Shown one piece after another: positions 13,142 to 19,327 of a DNA stretch of 49,929 nucleotides; the stretch's first letter is position 1; each line of letters opens with the position of its first letter. The notes under the pieces were generated by a model. The model was not told the origin of the DNA and searched no databases. It saw only the letters and a list, made by a program, of their open reading frames with translations. The translations under genes and the position numbers were made by a program. Source of the stretch: a virus. Location of the stretch: positions 1 through 49,929 of IMG/VR virus record IMGVR_UViG_3300030107_002565. The stretch is one strand, 5' to 3'.

Positions 13142-13233
13142 ACGAAGATAATGATATGAAAGAAGCTCAATGGTTTATATTAATCGCTGGGTTCGTTATG
13201 TTATGGATGGTAATATTAATGATTATGGGTTAA
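13138..13233 (+). CDS. 31-aa single-span membrane microprotein
   Basis: MNEDNDMKEAQ followed by a hydrophobic stretch (WFILIAGFVMLWMVILMIMG) reaching the C-terminus. The ATGA overlap with the VWA gene supports expression. A tail-anchored peptide of unknown function. Confidence 0.55.
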   Translation: MNEDNDMKEAQWFILIAGFVMLWMVILMIMG

Positions 13234-13605
13234 TGGGCGATAGGTGCTGAGTCATCTGTCGGTAGGCTCAGCATCCGTCAAACGCACAAAGGCTTAGATT
13301 TTGAATCTTAGTTTGTTCATCAGGCCACGCTGAAGTAGGCAAATCAGTCGAAAAAGTAGTAGGACAGTATGAACAGAGAGGTAGCTATCGGTATGGATGA
13401 TAGCTGGATACAAAGAGAACCAAGCGTAGGGGTAATCGTCGTAGACGTAATCCCACCTATGCGTCAAGCGAACCTCAGTATACGTTAGCCTGTGTAAGTC
13501 TGTCGAACAGTTATGTTGACGAGCAACAGTTGTATACAAAGAAAGAGCACGATAGTTTCAGTTGCGAAGCTACACGACTCTTACTGAGAAGCCGTCTTCC
13601 CTTTG
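13234..13605 (+). ncRNA. Candidate structured noncoding RNA D
   Basis: About 370 bases without a convincing gene, GC-richer than the flanking genes. Stems: TGCTGAG (13245-13251) with CTCAGCA (13267-13273); AGCTATC (13383-13389) with GATAGCT (13399-13405); and an imperfect CTTAGATT/AATCTTAG near 13290-13312. It resembles regions A-C in style, though no long shared sequence is visible. It may be the 3' part of the VWA operon transcript. The strand is inferred. Confidence 0.4.
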
Positions 13606-13612
13606 TGCAAAC

Positions 13613-13667
13613 CTTTATATAGATATTTCAATTAATTTGAAATGTCATAATGGAGATTTGAAATATG
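13613..13667 (+). promoter_or_regulatory. Archaeal promoter with short leader
   Basis: GCAAAC then CTTTATATAG (13613-13622). The expected start point near 13642 leaves a leader of about 20 bases with a GGAG ribosome binding site before the ATG at 13665, unlike the leaderless early genes. Confidence 0.6.
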
Positions 13668-13766
13668 ATAAGAGAACTATTAGTATGGTTAGATAAAAAA
13701 TTCGGTATGAACCGAACTAAGAAACTTATGATTAGACCACGTAAGTATGGAGTAAAGAAAGAATGA
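13665..13766 (+). CDS. 33-aa basic microprotein
   Basis: MIRELLVWLDKKFGMNRTKK followed by a Lys/Arg-rich tail: one hydrophobic helix plus a basic end. ATGA overlap with the next gene (13763-13766). Function unknown. Confidence 0.5.
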   Translation: MIRELLVWLDKKFGMNRTKKLMIRPRKYGVKKE

Positions 13767-13963
13767 ACTTAGAACAAGAGAACATGGAATTGAAAGAGAT
13801 GTTGGCTGGTGCACAGTTAACTGAGAAGAACTTAGAGGATTACCTCTTCGATATATGTGATATAATATATTACCAAGAACCATTGAAGATACAAGATAGA
13901 TGGCTTAATAGGATGATGGAATTAGGAATATACAAACCGGAGTTGGATGATGGTAACGAATAA
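13763..13963 (+). CDS. Hypothetical 66-aa acidic protein
   Basis: MNLEQENMELKEMLAGAQLT looks like a coiled coil, followed by LEDYLFDICDIIYY and an acidic end. It overlaps both neighbours and is therefore translated by coupling. No family recognised. Confidence 0.55.
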   Translation: MNLEQENMELKEMLAGAQLTEKNLEDYLFDICDIIYYQEPLKIQDRWLNRMMELGIYKPELDDGNE

Positions 13964-14222
13964 AGCTGACGCTATTCATTTTATGAAAATCATTTTAGAT
14001 TGGTGTAGTCCTCAGGTCGCACGAATGATGATGGATGACTTAGACTTCTATATCGCTGAGACAACTGACAATGAATCAGTTAAGGAATCGATTAAGATGA
14101 TAAGAGAAATGGTTTACGCTAAGGCTGAGGAAAACTTAGAGATTGATGCTGAGGAAGAAGAATATACTAAAGGAATGTTGCGTGATGAGATGAATCGTCA
14201 ACGAGGTATGACTAAAGAATGA
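13947..14222 (+). CDS. Hypothetical 91-aa helical acidic protein
   Basis: MMVTNKADAIHFMKIILDWC starts an all-helical protein with a Glu-rich C-terminal third (ENLEIDAEEEEYTKG). It starts 17 bases before the previous stop, with an adjacent alternative ATG. No family recognised; the pattern would fit a small dimeric adaptor. Confidence 0.55.
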   Translation: MMVTNKADAIHFMKIILDWCSPQVARMMMDDLDFYIAETTDNESVKESIKMIREMVYAKAEENLEIDAEEEEYTKGMLRDEMNRQRGMTKE

Positions 14223-14308
14223 TACATCCTGTCTACATAGCTGTCGCAGTTTTATTAGGACTTAGTTTATGGTCAATCATGTTATGGTGGACATTTAGGA
14301 ACTTATGA
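14219..14308 (+). CDS. 29-aa membrane microprotein
   Basis: MIHPVYIAVAVLLGLSLWSI then MLWWTFRNL: one transmembrane helix with a short tail. It overlaps both neighbours by four bases. Confidence 0.5.
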   Translation: MIHPVYIAVAVLLGLSLWSIMLWWTFRNL

Positions 14309-14412
14309 GTTTAGCGTGGACTGAGTGTAATAGATGTGGTAAACGCATTTCAATAGCCGAAGATGGACTAATGAATGGGAGATGTTTATTATGCAGTATG
14401 AAGACAATATAG
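14305..14412 (+). CDS. 35-aa zinc-ribbon microprotein
   Basis: TECNRCGKRIS and GRCLLCSM give two CxxC pairs about 16 residues apart. Coupled to the preceding membrane microprotein; its end overlaps the next gene by 22 bases. Confidence 0.55.
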   Translation: MSLAWTECNRCGKRISIAEDGLMNGRCLLCSMKTI

Positions 14413-14483
14413 ATATTGGAACAGGTTTAGCTTTAGTATGGTGGATTATATGGATATTAATTATTATCTTTATTATATCATAA
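14391..14483 (+). CDS. 30-aa membrane microprotein
   Basis: MQYEDNIDIG, then LALVWWIIWILIIIFIIS: a C-terminal hydrophobic helix. It starts inside the zinc-ribbon gene in another frame. Plausible but short. Confidence 0.4.
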   Translation: MQYEDNIDIGTGLALVWWIIWILIIIFIIS

Positions 14484-14499
14484 GCTCTACTTAGCAAAG

Positions 14500-14583
14500 C
14501 TTTATATATCTCTTAAGGGGAGATATAACTAAGCAATCTATACTGAGGTCATATTTACTTTAGTCTTTGCTTAGTGATGCCCT
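14500..14583 (+). promoter_or_regulatory. Promoter with structured leader before the resolvase gene
   Basis: AAAG then CTTTATATATC (14500-14510). The expected leader contains a 9-bp inverted repeat, ACTAAGCAA (14528-14536) with TTGCTTAGT (14567-14575), which would fold just upstream of the ATG at 14584 and could limit ribosome access. A GCTCTACT motif (14484) lies just upstream. Confidence 0.55.
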
Positions 14584-15087
14584 ATGGGAAGAAAAGATAC
14601 AGGAAAGAATTTCGAAAACGAAATAAGAAGAAGCTTAAAATCATCTCGCCATATATGGTGGTTTAGAATACAGGATACAAATGACATCAATAGATTCGTT
14701 AAAGTTGCAGTCGCCGAAAAGCAACCGGCTGATTTCTTTACAGTCTATCGAAGTAGACCAATTATGCTTGAGGCTAAAACTTCTCGCAATCTTACTTCTT
14801 TTCCTCTATACTATGGTAATACCCCTGCTATTGCTCGTCACCAAATAAAAGAAGGTGAAAGATTAACAAGAGCTGGTGGGTTAAGTTTTATACTGATAAG
14901 AAGAGAGGAATATAGAAATAAGAAAACATACGCTATTTCACCTGCACAGGCTAAATATTTATACAGTAAGGCTTTCAAAAGAAAGTCTGTTAAGTGGAGC
15001 TGGTTTGATGAACACGCCTATGAAGTAGAAAGATTAAAAGCACCATTAAGATGGAATCTACAGAAATTATACGAAGAAGCAATATGA
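14584..15087 (+). CDS. Holliday junction resolvase-like PD-(D/E)XK nuclease (Hjc/RecU-type)
   Basis: 167 aa. GKNFENEI (with E11/E13), QPADFF (D50) and IMLEAKTS (E63, K65) give the E...D...ExK catalytic layout of RecU/Hjc resolvases. ARHQIKEGERLTRAGG and LSFILIRRE match the helix and strand that follow in this family. Length fits Hjc/RecU. It would resolve recombination or replication junctions before packaging. It has its own promoter and leader, and is followed by coupled small genes. Confidence 0.75.
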   Translation: MGRKDTGKNFENEIRRSLKSSRHIWWFRIQDTNDINRFVKVAVAEKQPADFFTVYRSRPIMLEAKTSRNLTSFPLYYGNTPAIARHQIKEGERLTRAGGLSFILIRREEYRNKKTYAISPAQAKYLYSKAFKRKSVKWSWFDEHAYEVERLKAPLRWNLQKLYEEAI

Positions 15088-15221
15088 AAAAGAGAGCAAC
15101 TAAAATACCATATGAAGGATATACGCTACCCCCATCAGCTGAGAAGGGTGGTCAGTTCGTAGACTTCAATAAGATTATAGAAAGAAAACCCGTAAAGAAG
15201 GTAAGGATAAAAAAGAAATGA
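15084..15221 (+). CDS. 45-aa basic protein
   Basis: MKKRATKIPYEGYTLPPSAE followed by FVDFNKII and a Lys-rich end (KKVRIKKK). ATGA overlaps tie it to the resolvase gene upstream and the phytoene synthase gene downstream. Probably disordered; function unknown. Confidence 0.5.
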   Translation: MKKRATKIPYEGYTLPPSAEKGGQFVDFNKIIERKPVKKVRIKKK

Positions 15222-15823
15222 AAGAGATAATGGAAGAATACAGCACCACGTTCTTTGAATGTATGAGTGCGTGGCCAGATGATATCAAAGAAGATATATA
15301 CAAACTCTACGCATACCTCAGAGTATGTGATGAGATGGTTGAAGGTGAGAAGACTTTACATGACTTCAAACATTGGAGGGAAGTAATAGAACAGTTCTAC
15401 GAAGTGAGTGACAAGTATCAGTTCGAAGGTGAGTGGCTCTCAGACTTTCACATAAGTATGTATCAAGACATGGTGAAGAAAGAACATACCATAGTGTCTA
15501 TGTTAGAATACTGTAAGGGCTCAGCTGAGTCAGTTGGTATGATGATGTCAAAGATATTAGGATGTCACCCACGCTGTGAGATACACGCCAGAGCATTGGG
15601 TAGAGCATTCCAAATTATTAACTTCATACGAGACTATGATGAAGATGTAGCTAACGGTTATCACTACATCACAGATAACTTTAGTGCATACTTAGAGATA
15701 TTTTATCAAGATTTAGATAACGGCATGGATGGGATAGATTACATACCCAAAGAGTTACAACCACCCATTCTCATGGCTGTAGAAAAATACATGGCTGTAG
15801 CTAAGAAAGTAAGTGAAGCCTAA
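15218..15823 (+). CDS. Compact phytoene/squalene synthase-like prenyltransferase
   Basis: 201 aa. Signature pieces fall in the right order: FFECMSAWPDDIKEDIYKLY (12-31); the first Asp-rich motif YAYLRVCDEMVE (31-42, D38 and E42, compare DELVD of CrtB); EYCKGSAESVG (97-107, compare YC-SA-VG); and ALGRAFQIINFIRDYDED (126-143), the second Asp-rich motif with D139 and D143. Known members join two C15 or C20 diphosphates head to head to make squalene or phytoene and are usually 280-300 aa. This protein lacks part of the C-terminal helices. It may feed carotenoid, retinal or membrane lipid synthesis, or be a repurposed fold; the product is not knowable from sequence alone. Confidence 0.7.
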   Translation: MKEIMEEYSTTFFECMSAWPDDIKEDIYKLYAYLRVCDEMVEGEKTLHDFKHWREVIEQFYEVSDKYQFEGEWLSDFHISMYQDMVKKEHTIVSMLEYCKGSAESVGMMMSKILGCHPRCEIHARALGRAFQIINFIRDYDEDVANGYHYITDNFSAYLEIFYQDLDNGMDGIDYIPKELQPPILMAVEKYMAVAKKVSEA

Positions 15824-15836
15824 TTATTATAAAGTG

Positions 15837-16064
15837 ATGTGGCATAACTGTAATAGGTGTCACACTCACTACACAAGTGAAGAACCACATCTCAAAGCAT
15901 ACTTATGCGATGAGTGTTGGAGAGCAATACCTCATTTCACAGTAAAAACAACTAAGAAGATACCAAAAAAGAAAAAGGATATAAATATGCAGACAATAAT
16001 ATTATATACAATCGGCAATCTATTGTGTTTAGGGGTAATTGCATATTATATGTGGTTTAAATGA
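15837..16064 (+). CDS. Zinc-ribbon protein with C-terminal membrane helix
   Basis: 75 aa from ATG 15837 (a GTG at 15813 is the alternative). CNRC and CDEC pairs form a zinc ribbon at about residues 5-30. A Lys-rich linker (TTKKIPKKKKD) and a hydrophobic helix (TIILYTIGNLLCLGVIAYYM) at the end follow. This would place a small zinc domain at the membrane face, directly after the prenyl synthase gene. Function unknown. Confidence 0.55.
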   Translation: MWHNCNRCHTHYTSEEPHLKAYLCDECWRAIPHFTVKTTKKIPKKKKDINMQTIILYTIGNLLCLGVIAYYMWFK

Positions 16065-16162
16065 TTATGAACGAATGTAATAGATGTTTTAAAAGAGCTT
16101 TCTTTGTAGGTATAGATGGGAAAGCACGGTGTGTTTACTGCACACCATACAAGGAAAAATAA
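16061..16162 (+). CDS. 33-aa zinc-ribbon microprotein
   Basis: NECNRCFKRAF and ARCVYCTPYK: two CxxC pairs. ATGA overlap with the upstream gene, and a TAATG junction with the next. Confidence 0.55.
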   Translation: MIMNECNRCFKRAFFVGIDGKARCVYCTPYKEK

Positions 16163-16260
16163 TGGACATAATACCATTAGAAATTCCATTGAAGGACCAA
16201 CTTAAGGTCCTCAGTTTACAACTCTCAGTATGGATAGCGAAAGCTTTATATACTCAGTAG
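16162..16260 (+). CDS. 32-aa microprotein overlapping a promoter
   Basis: MDIIPLEIPLKDQLKVLSLQ and a short hydrophobic end. Its 3' end contains the TATA box of the next transcript. Supported only by the one-base overlap with the previous stop. Confidence 0.35.
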   Translation: MDIIPLEIPLKDQLKVLSLQLSVWIAKALYTQ

Positions 16261-16290
16261 TTATGGAGATTCAACAAGGTGATTAAAATG
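16244..16290 (+). promoter_or_regulatory. Archaeal promoter with short leader
   Basis: GCGAAAG then CTTTATATAC (16244-16253). The expected start near 16270 leaves a leader carrying AAGGTGATTAAA, a GGTGA ribosome binding site for the ATG at 16288. Confidence 0.6.
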
Positions 16291-16593
16291 GATAGAAATC
16301 AACAAATCAATCTTTTGATGGATGCCGTCAAGCATTATCAGAAGACAGGAAAGCACAAGCAGGTAAGTATCAGATACAACCCTGTCAACAGAACTCAATT
16401 TGAATTCAACTCATGGAAACATGAGAAAGATTCTGAGTCTGTAAGGAAAATCTTACCCGAAGATATACACATATCTTCCAAAGGATACTTCTATGTAGTG
16501 GGTAAGGATAACAGGTATAACTTAAAACAGTATACTTCTCAGTTCACACAACGACCACGTTCATATAGGTTAGACAGGTTGGTCGTAGAGTAA
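16288..16593 (+). CDS. WYL-like domain protein (tentative)
   Basis: 101 aa. A helical start (MDRNQQINLLMDAVKHYQKT) is followed by a beta-rich part: VSIRYNPVNR, RKILPEDIHISSKGYFYVVG and RSYRLDRLVVE. The pattern of I/V-x-Y near the front, P-x-x-I...GY-x-Y-V-G, and R-x-x-RLDR-I/V at the end is that of WYL domains, which act as ligand- or nucleic-acid-sensing regulators. No separate DNA-binding domain is present. Confidence is limited because the domain is short. The ATG is chosen by its GGTGA site; a GTG at 16279 would add three residues. Confidence 0.4.
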   Translation: MDRNQQINLLMDAVKHYQKTGKHKQVSIRYNPVNRTQFEFNSWKHEKDSESVRKILPEDIHISSKGYFYVVGKDNRYNLKQYTSQFTQRPRSYRLDRLVVE

Positions 16594-16594
16594 T

Positions 16595-16933
16595 ATGGAT
16601 AAAATAATCGAGGGCTTTCTCTCAATGGTTGATGATAAATCAGAGATGTTAAGTGTTCAAGAACTACTTAGTGATGATGAATTATTACAATATGAAACAT
16701 TAGTGAAAGCTATGGACTCTATCGACATAATGAATGTTGCTAGAGACTTAAAGAAAATATCTAAAATGTATCAACTAAATAGGCCACAGGAAGTAGCTAT
16801 CATGGCATATGTAAAAACTTTAGAAATGATGATTAAAAGAGCAAAGGATTCAGGTGCTATAGATATGATGAAAGATAATTTACCTGTTCCAGATAGTGAT
16901 TCAACAGAGTATTCAGGGAGTATGTTCGGATGA
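16595..16933 (+). CDS. Hypothetical 112-aa acidic helical protein
   Basis: MDKIIEGFLSMVDDKSEMLS, then predicted helices (LLSDDELLQYETLVKAM, RPQEVAIMAYVKTLEMMI) and an acidic tail. It follows the WYL-like gene by one base and overlaps the next zinc-ribbon gene. No family recognised. Confidence 0.6.
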   Translation: MDKIIEGFLSMVDDKSEMLSVQELLSDDELLQYETLVKAMDSIDIMNVARDLKKISKMYQLNRPQEVAIMAYVKTLEMMIKRAKDSGAIDMMKDNLPVPDSDSTEYSGSMFG

Positions 16934-17052
16934 AATGTAATTTGTGTAAGAAATGGGAACTCGACCCACGCTACGCAATCTATAAAGATACCGCTGGTTA
17001 CGCATACTGTTATGAATGTTATAGAATTATTGGAGGAAACCAACAAATATGA
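16930..17052 (+). CDS. 40-aa zinc-ribbon microprotein
   Basis: MKCNLCKKWELD and AYCYECYRII, two CxxC pairs with 21 residues between them. ATGA overlaps on both sides. Confidence 0.55.
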   Translation: MKCNLCKKWELDPRYAIYKDTAGYAYCYECYRIIGGNQQI

Positions 17053-17135
17053 GATGTATTAGATGTGGTGGAGACTATATAGGTATGAAAAAAGTGAATA
17101 AATTTAATTGCCCCCATTGTGGAGGTAATAAATGA
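17049..17135 (+). CDS. 28-aa zinc-ribbon microprotein
   Basis: MRCIRCGGDYIGMKKVNKFN then CPHCGGNK: a minimal Cys4 zinc ribbon. Overlaps its neighbours by four bases on both sides. Confidence 0.55.
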   Translation: MRCIRCGGDYIGMKKVNKFNCPHCGGNK

Positions 17136-17248
17136 ATGAAAAAGTATTAGCTATGGCTCGTGAGTTATGTTTAACGAGTGAATATTTATTTGATATAGCT
17201 GTAGAAATGGCTGAAGAAGAATTAAATGAGGGGCTATACGATGAATGA
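17132..17248 (+). CDS. Hypothetical 38-aa helical protein
   Basis: MNEKVLAMARELCLTSEYLF followed by a Glu-rich helix. Coupled to the preceding gene by ATGA. Function unknown. Confidence 0.5.
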   Translation: MNEKVLAMARELCLTSEYLFDIAVEMAEEELNEGLYDE

Positions 17249-17570
17249 GAGATGGGAAGCCTTTGACCGTATATGGGCTAAGGGCAAGACAAATAAGATG
17301 GTTCAACGCCTTAAAGAGAAATGTATAATGAGAGGATTAGAACCAACTGAGGAAAATTGTCGTGACTATTGGATGGGCTACATTCGATATTATCAGGATG
17401 GTTGGACAGGACAGGGTTATCATGTGAACCCACGTAAGAACAAAATACTCATGAAACAACTAAAAAGGAATCAAAAGAATGACAATAGAAGAAGACAGAA
17501 AGGCGGAAGCAAACCATCACACAAGATGGGCAGAAGAAATCCGTCAAAGAAACGAAACGTATCGAAATGA
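17241..17570 (+). CDS. Hypothetical basic protein with long overlapping C-terminus
   Basis: 109 aa from ATG 17241, which has GAGGGG at the right distance; an ATG at 17226 is the alternative. The N-terminal part (MNERWEAFDRIWAKGKTNKM) is helical. The last 35 residues are Lys/Arg/Asn-rich and overlap the next gene by 92 bases in another frame. The tail may bind nucleic acid or may simply be what the overlap permits. Function unknown. Confidence 0.5.
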   Translation: MNERWEAFDRIWAKGKTNKMVQRLKEKCIMRGLEPTEENCRDYWMGYIRYYQDGWTGQGYHVNPRKNKILMKQLKRNQKNDNRRRQKGGSKPSHKMGRRNPSKKRNVSK

Positions 17571-17745
17571 TACCGATTGGTTTCCATTTGTTCAGAACGT
17601 GGAAGATATCTTAGCCCGTATAGATAAGATGTGCCAACGATTTGATGATTTGGAAAACAAAATCGGAGAGACACAAGGAATGGTAAAAAACCTAAGAAAG
17701 ATATTAATAAAGCTGGAGGTTATTGATGACAGATTCATCTTCTGA
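17479..17745 (+). CDS. Hypothetical 88-aa coiled-coil protein
   Basis: MTIEEDRKAEANHHTRWAEE, then a heptad-like helix through FDDLENKIGETQGMVKNLRK. The first 92 bases overlap the preceding gene. The following gene starts just before its end. Likely oligomeric; function unknown. Confidence 0.55.
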   Translation: MTIEEDRKAEANHHTRWAEEIRQRNETYRNDTDWFPFVQNVEDILARIDKMCQRFDDLENKIGETQGMVKNLRKILIKLEVIDDRFIF

Positions 17746-17977
17746 AGTAGATATGGGAGATATGGCTGGTCAATTAATGATGGCTAAAATGGATGCAAAT
17801 AAGATGACACATCTTCTACGCATCGGGACATTTCAATTAGAGATAAATCCTACATCTGAAGTTGATGTAGAAAAATTCTTTAGTGAAACATTAGATAAAC
17901 TAATCTCAGCATATGGCGAAAAGCTATTAGAGATAGATATCAAAACCGCTACCGTGCACGGTAATATGCATGGATAA
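17726..17977 (+). CDS. Hypothetical 83-aa protein
   Basis: MTDSSSEVDMGDMAGQLMMA, then a helical Met-rich segment, a beta-like LLRIGTFQLEINP and an amphipathic helix. The ATG at 17726 has GGAGGT five bases upstream, the clearest ribosome binding site in this stretch. No family recognised. Confidence 0.55.
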   Translation: MTDSSSEVDMGDMAGQLMMAKMDANKMTHLLRIGTFQLEINPTSEVDVEKFFSETLDKLISAYGEKLLEIDIKTATVHGNMHG

Positions 17978-17995
17978 TAAAAAGGAGAAATAAGA

Positions 17996-18205
17996 ATGGC
18001 AGAAAAAAGTGGATTAGAACTAAGAGCCGGATTGTTCCGGAACACAGATAAGAACGGTAACGTTTACTACTCAGGTAAATCTGAAGCTGGTGACGAATTC
18101 GTTATGTTCAGAAACACCTATTGGAAAGAAGGTTCCAACAAACCATACTTCAGATTAATGAAGCGTGTGTCTGACGGACCATCATCTTCCAATATGGAGG
18201 ATTAA
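17996..18205 (+). CDS. Small single-domain protein (OB-like, 69 aa)
   Basis: GLELRAGLFRNTDKNGNVYY, then SGKSEAGDEFVMFRN and KPYFRLMKR: a short beta-rich protein with the look of the small phage proteins (DUF736-like) that start with an N-x-D-K element. GGAG lies upstream of the ATG. It is directly upstream of Hsp20. The assignment to a family is weak; possibly nucleic acid binding. Confidence 0.5.
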   Translation: MAEKSGLELRAGLFRNTDKNGNVYYSGKSEAGDEFVMFRNTYWKEGSNKPYFRLMKRVSDGPSSSNMED

Positions 18206-18207
18206 GG

Positions 18208-18579
18208 ATGTATGGAAGAGATGCAGACCGTATGTTAGATATGTGGATGGACTTACTATCGCAGATAGAACAAGTTCCTTCAGGTCGTCATGCGATATCA
18301 ACATTGAGAAGAAAAGACGTTCAAGTAAATGAAGAGAATGGAACTATAACTATAACAGCAGAATTAGCTGGTTTAGATAAAGAACAAGTTGATGTAGAAG
18401 TAAGTAGTAGAACTGTAACTATCGTAGCCAACTCAGAAAGAAAGAACTTCAAATGGGAAGAGACCTTTAAATCTGAATTAGACCCAGAGTCTACAAAAGC
18501 TACTATGGTTAATGGTATACTCGACTTAGTAATAGAAAAGAAAGAGAAGACCTCAGCAAAGAAAGTAGAGATTGAATGA
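18208..18579 (+). CDS. hsp20: Small heat shock protein, Hsp20/alpha-crystallin family
   Basis: 123 aa. The helical N-terminus (1-30) is followed by an alpha-crystallin domain at about 35-120: VNEENGTITITAELAGLDKE, VDVEVSSRTVTIVA, and the hallmark A-x-x-x-N-G-I-L-D-L-V-I-E (ATMVNGILDLVIEKK). It ends KKVEIE without the usual long tail. Hsp20 proteins hold unfolding clients in an ATP-independent way. Small heat shock genes are known in marine phages and viruses of marine archaea, where help with virion protein folding is assumed. GGAGG precedes it; its stop overlaps the next start. Confidence 0.9.
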   Translation: MYGRDADRMLDMWMDLLSQIEQVPSGRHAISTLRRKDVQVNEENGTITITAELAGLDKEQVDVEVSSRTVTIVANSERKNFKWEETFKSELDPESTKATMVNGILDLVIEKKEKTSAKKVEIE

Positions 18580-19244
18580 GTTTAGACGATTGGATTCAAT
18601 CGCCCCGTAGCCAGAGAATATGGTTAGAAGATTCAATGACGGCTTTAGGTCAGTTTGCTTTTATAGCACCTATACACAGAGTTAAACATTGGAATCCTAC
18701 TACTAAACGTAGAAATAAATGTTGGGCTAAAGAAGGGGAGTGTGTTTTCTGTAAGAATGGCACACCCAAAATAAATGAATTTACTTATGGGCTTTATATT
18801 TCAGATAAGAAAGAGATAAAATATCTTACCCTTACTGTAGCTTCCCATACACAAGCACAGCGTCTATTTTCTACACTAATAGATAATGGAACTAACCCAA
18901 CTGATTATGTTTTTGAATTTAAAAAAGGAAAAGTCAAAACAACTTTTGGTAGAGAAGCTAATGGTTATATCATAGAAGCAACTGAGGCAGAAGCCTTTGT
19001 AGCTGAGAAGTTTAGACCGAGCCTTACTAATAGTGACGAGCAGTCTCATGTGTGGGTAGTTCCTGAAGAAGTAGTAGAATTTCTGAAGGATAAAAACGGA
19101 GAACCAATGAGTATGATAGATTTATATTTAATACTTAAAGACCAATTTCCAGCTATACCAGAGAAAGAACTAAAGAAATATGCAGTTAAATTATGTGAGC
19201 ATAATGTTCTTAACTTAATGAATGCGAGGCAGAAATGGATTTAA
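18576..19244 (+). CDS. Hypothetical zinc-binding protein, possible ssDNA-binding factor
   Basis: 222 aa. KCWAKEGECVFCKNGTP (about 49-65) gives a C-x6-C-x2-C cluster, embedded in a beta-rich half (FAFIAPIHRVKHW, YGLYISDKKEIKYLTL). The C-terminal quarter (LYLILKDQFPAIPEKELKKY) could be a small winged helix. Cys clusters inside an OB-like fold, beside replication genes, are typical of single-strand DNA-binding proteins, but this is inference. It is coupled to hsp20 by ATGA. Confidence 0.5.
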   Translation: MSLDDWIQSPRSQRIWLEDSMTALGQFAFIAPIHRVKHWNPTTKRRNKCWAKEGECVFCKNGTPKINEFTYGLYISDKKEIKYLTLTVASHTQAQRLFSTLIDNGTNPTDYVFEFKKGKVKTTFGREANGYIIEATEAEAFVAEKFRPSLTNSDEQSHVWVVPEEVVEFLKDKNGEPMSMIDLYLILKDQFPAIPEKELKKYAVKLCEHNVLNLMNARQKWI

Positions 19245-19327
19245 TTGAATATATGACAATTGTATTTATATTAGATGGACCAATCTTAGGATTATTCTAT
19301 CTTTTATATAGGAAGTGTATCAAATGA
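19235..19327 (+). CDS. 30-aa membrane microprotein
   Basis: MDLIEYMTIVFILDGPILGL then FYLLYRKCIK: one hydrophobic helix and a basic end. It overlaps the gene before by 10 bases and the ATPase start by four. Confidence 0.45.
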   Translation: MDLIEYMTIVFILDGPILGLFYLLYRKCIK

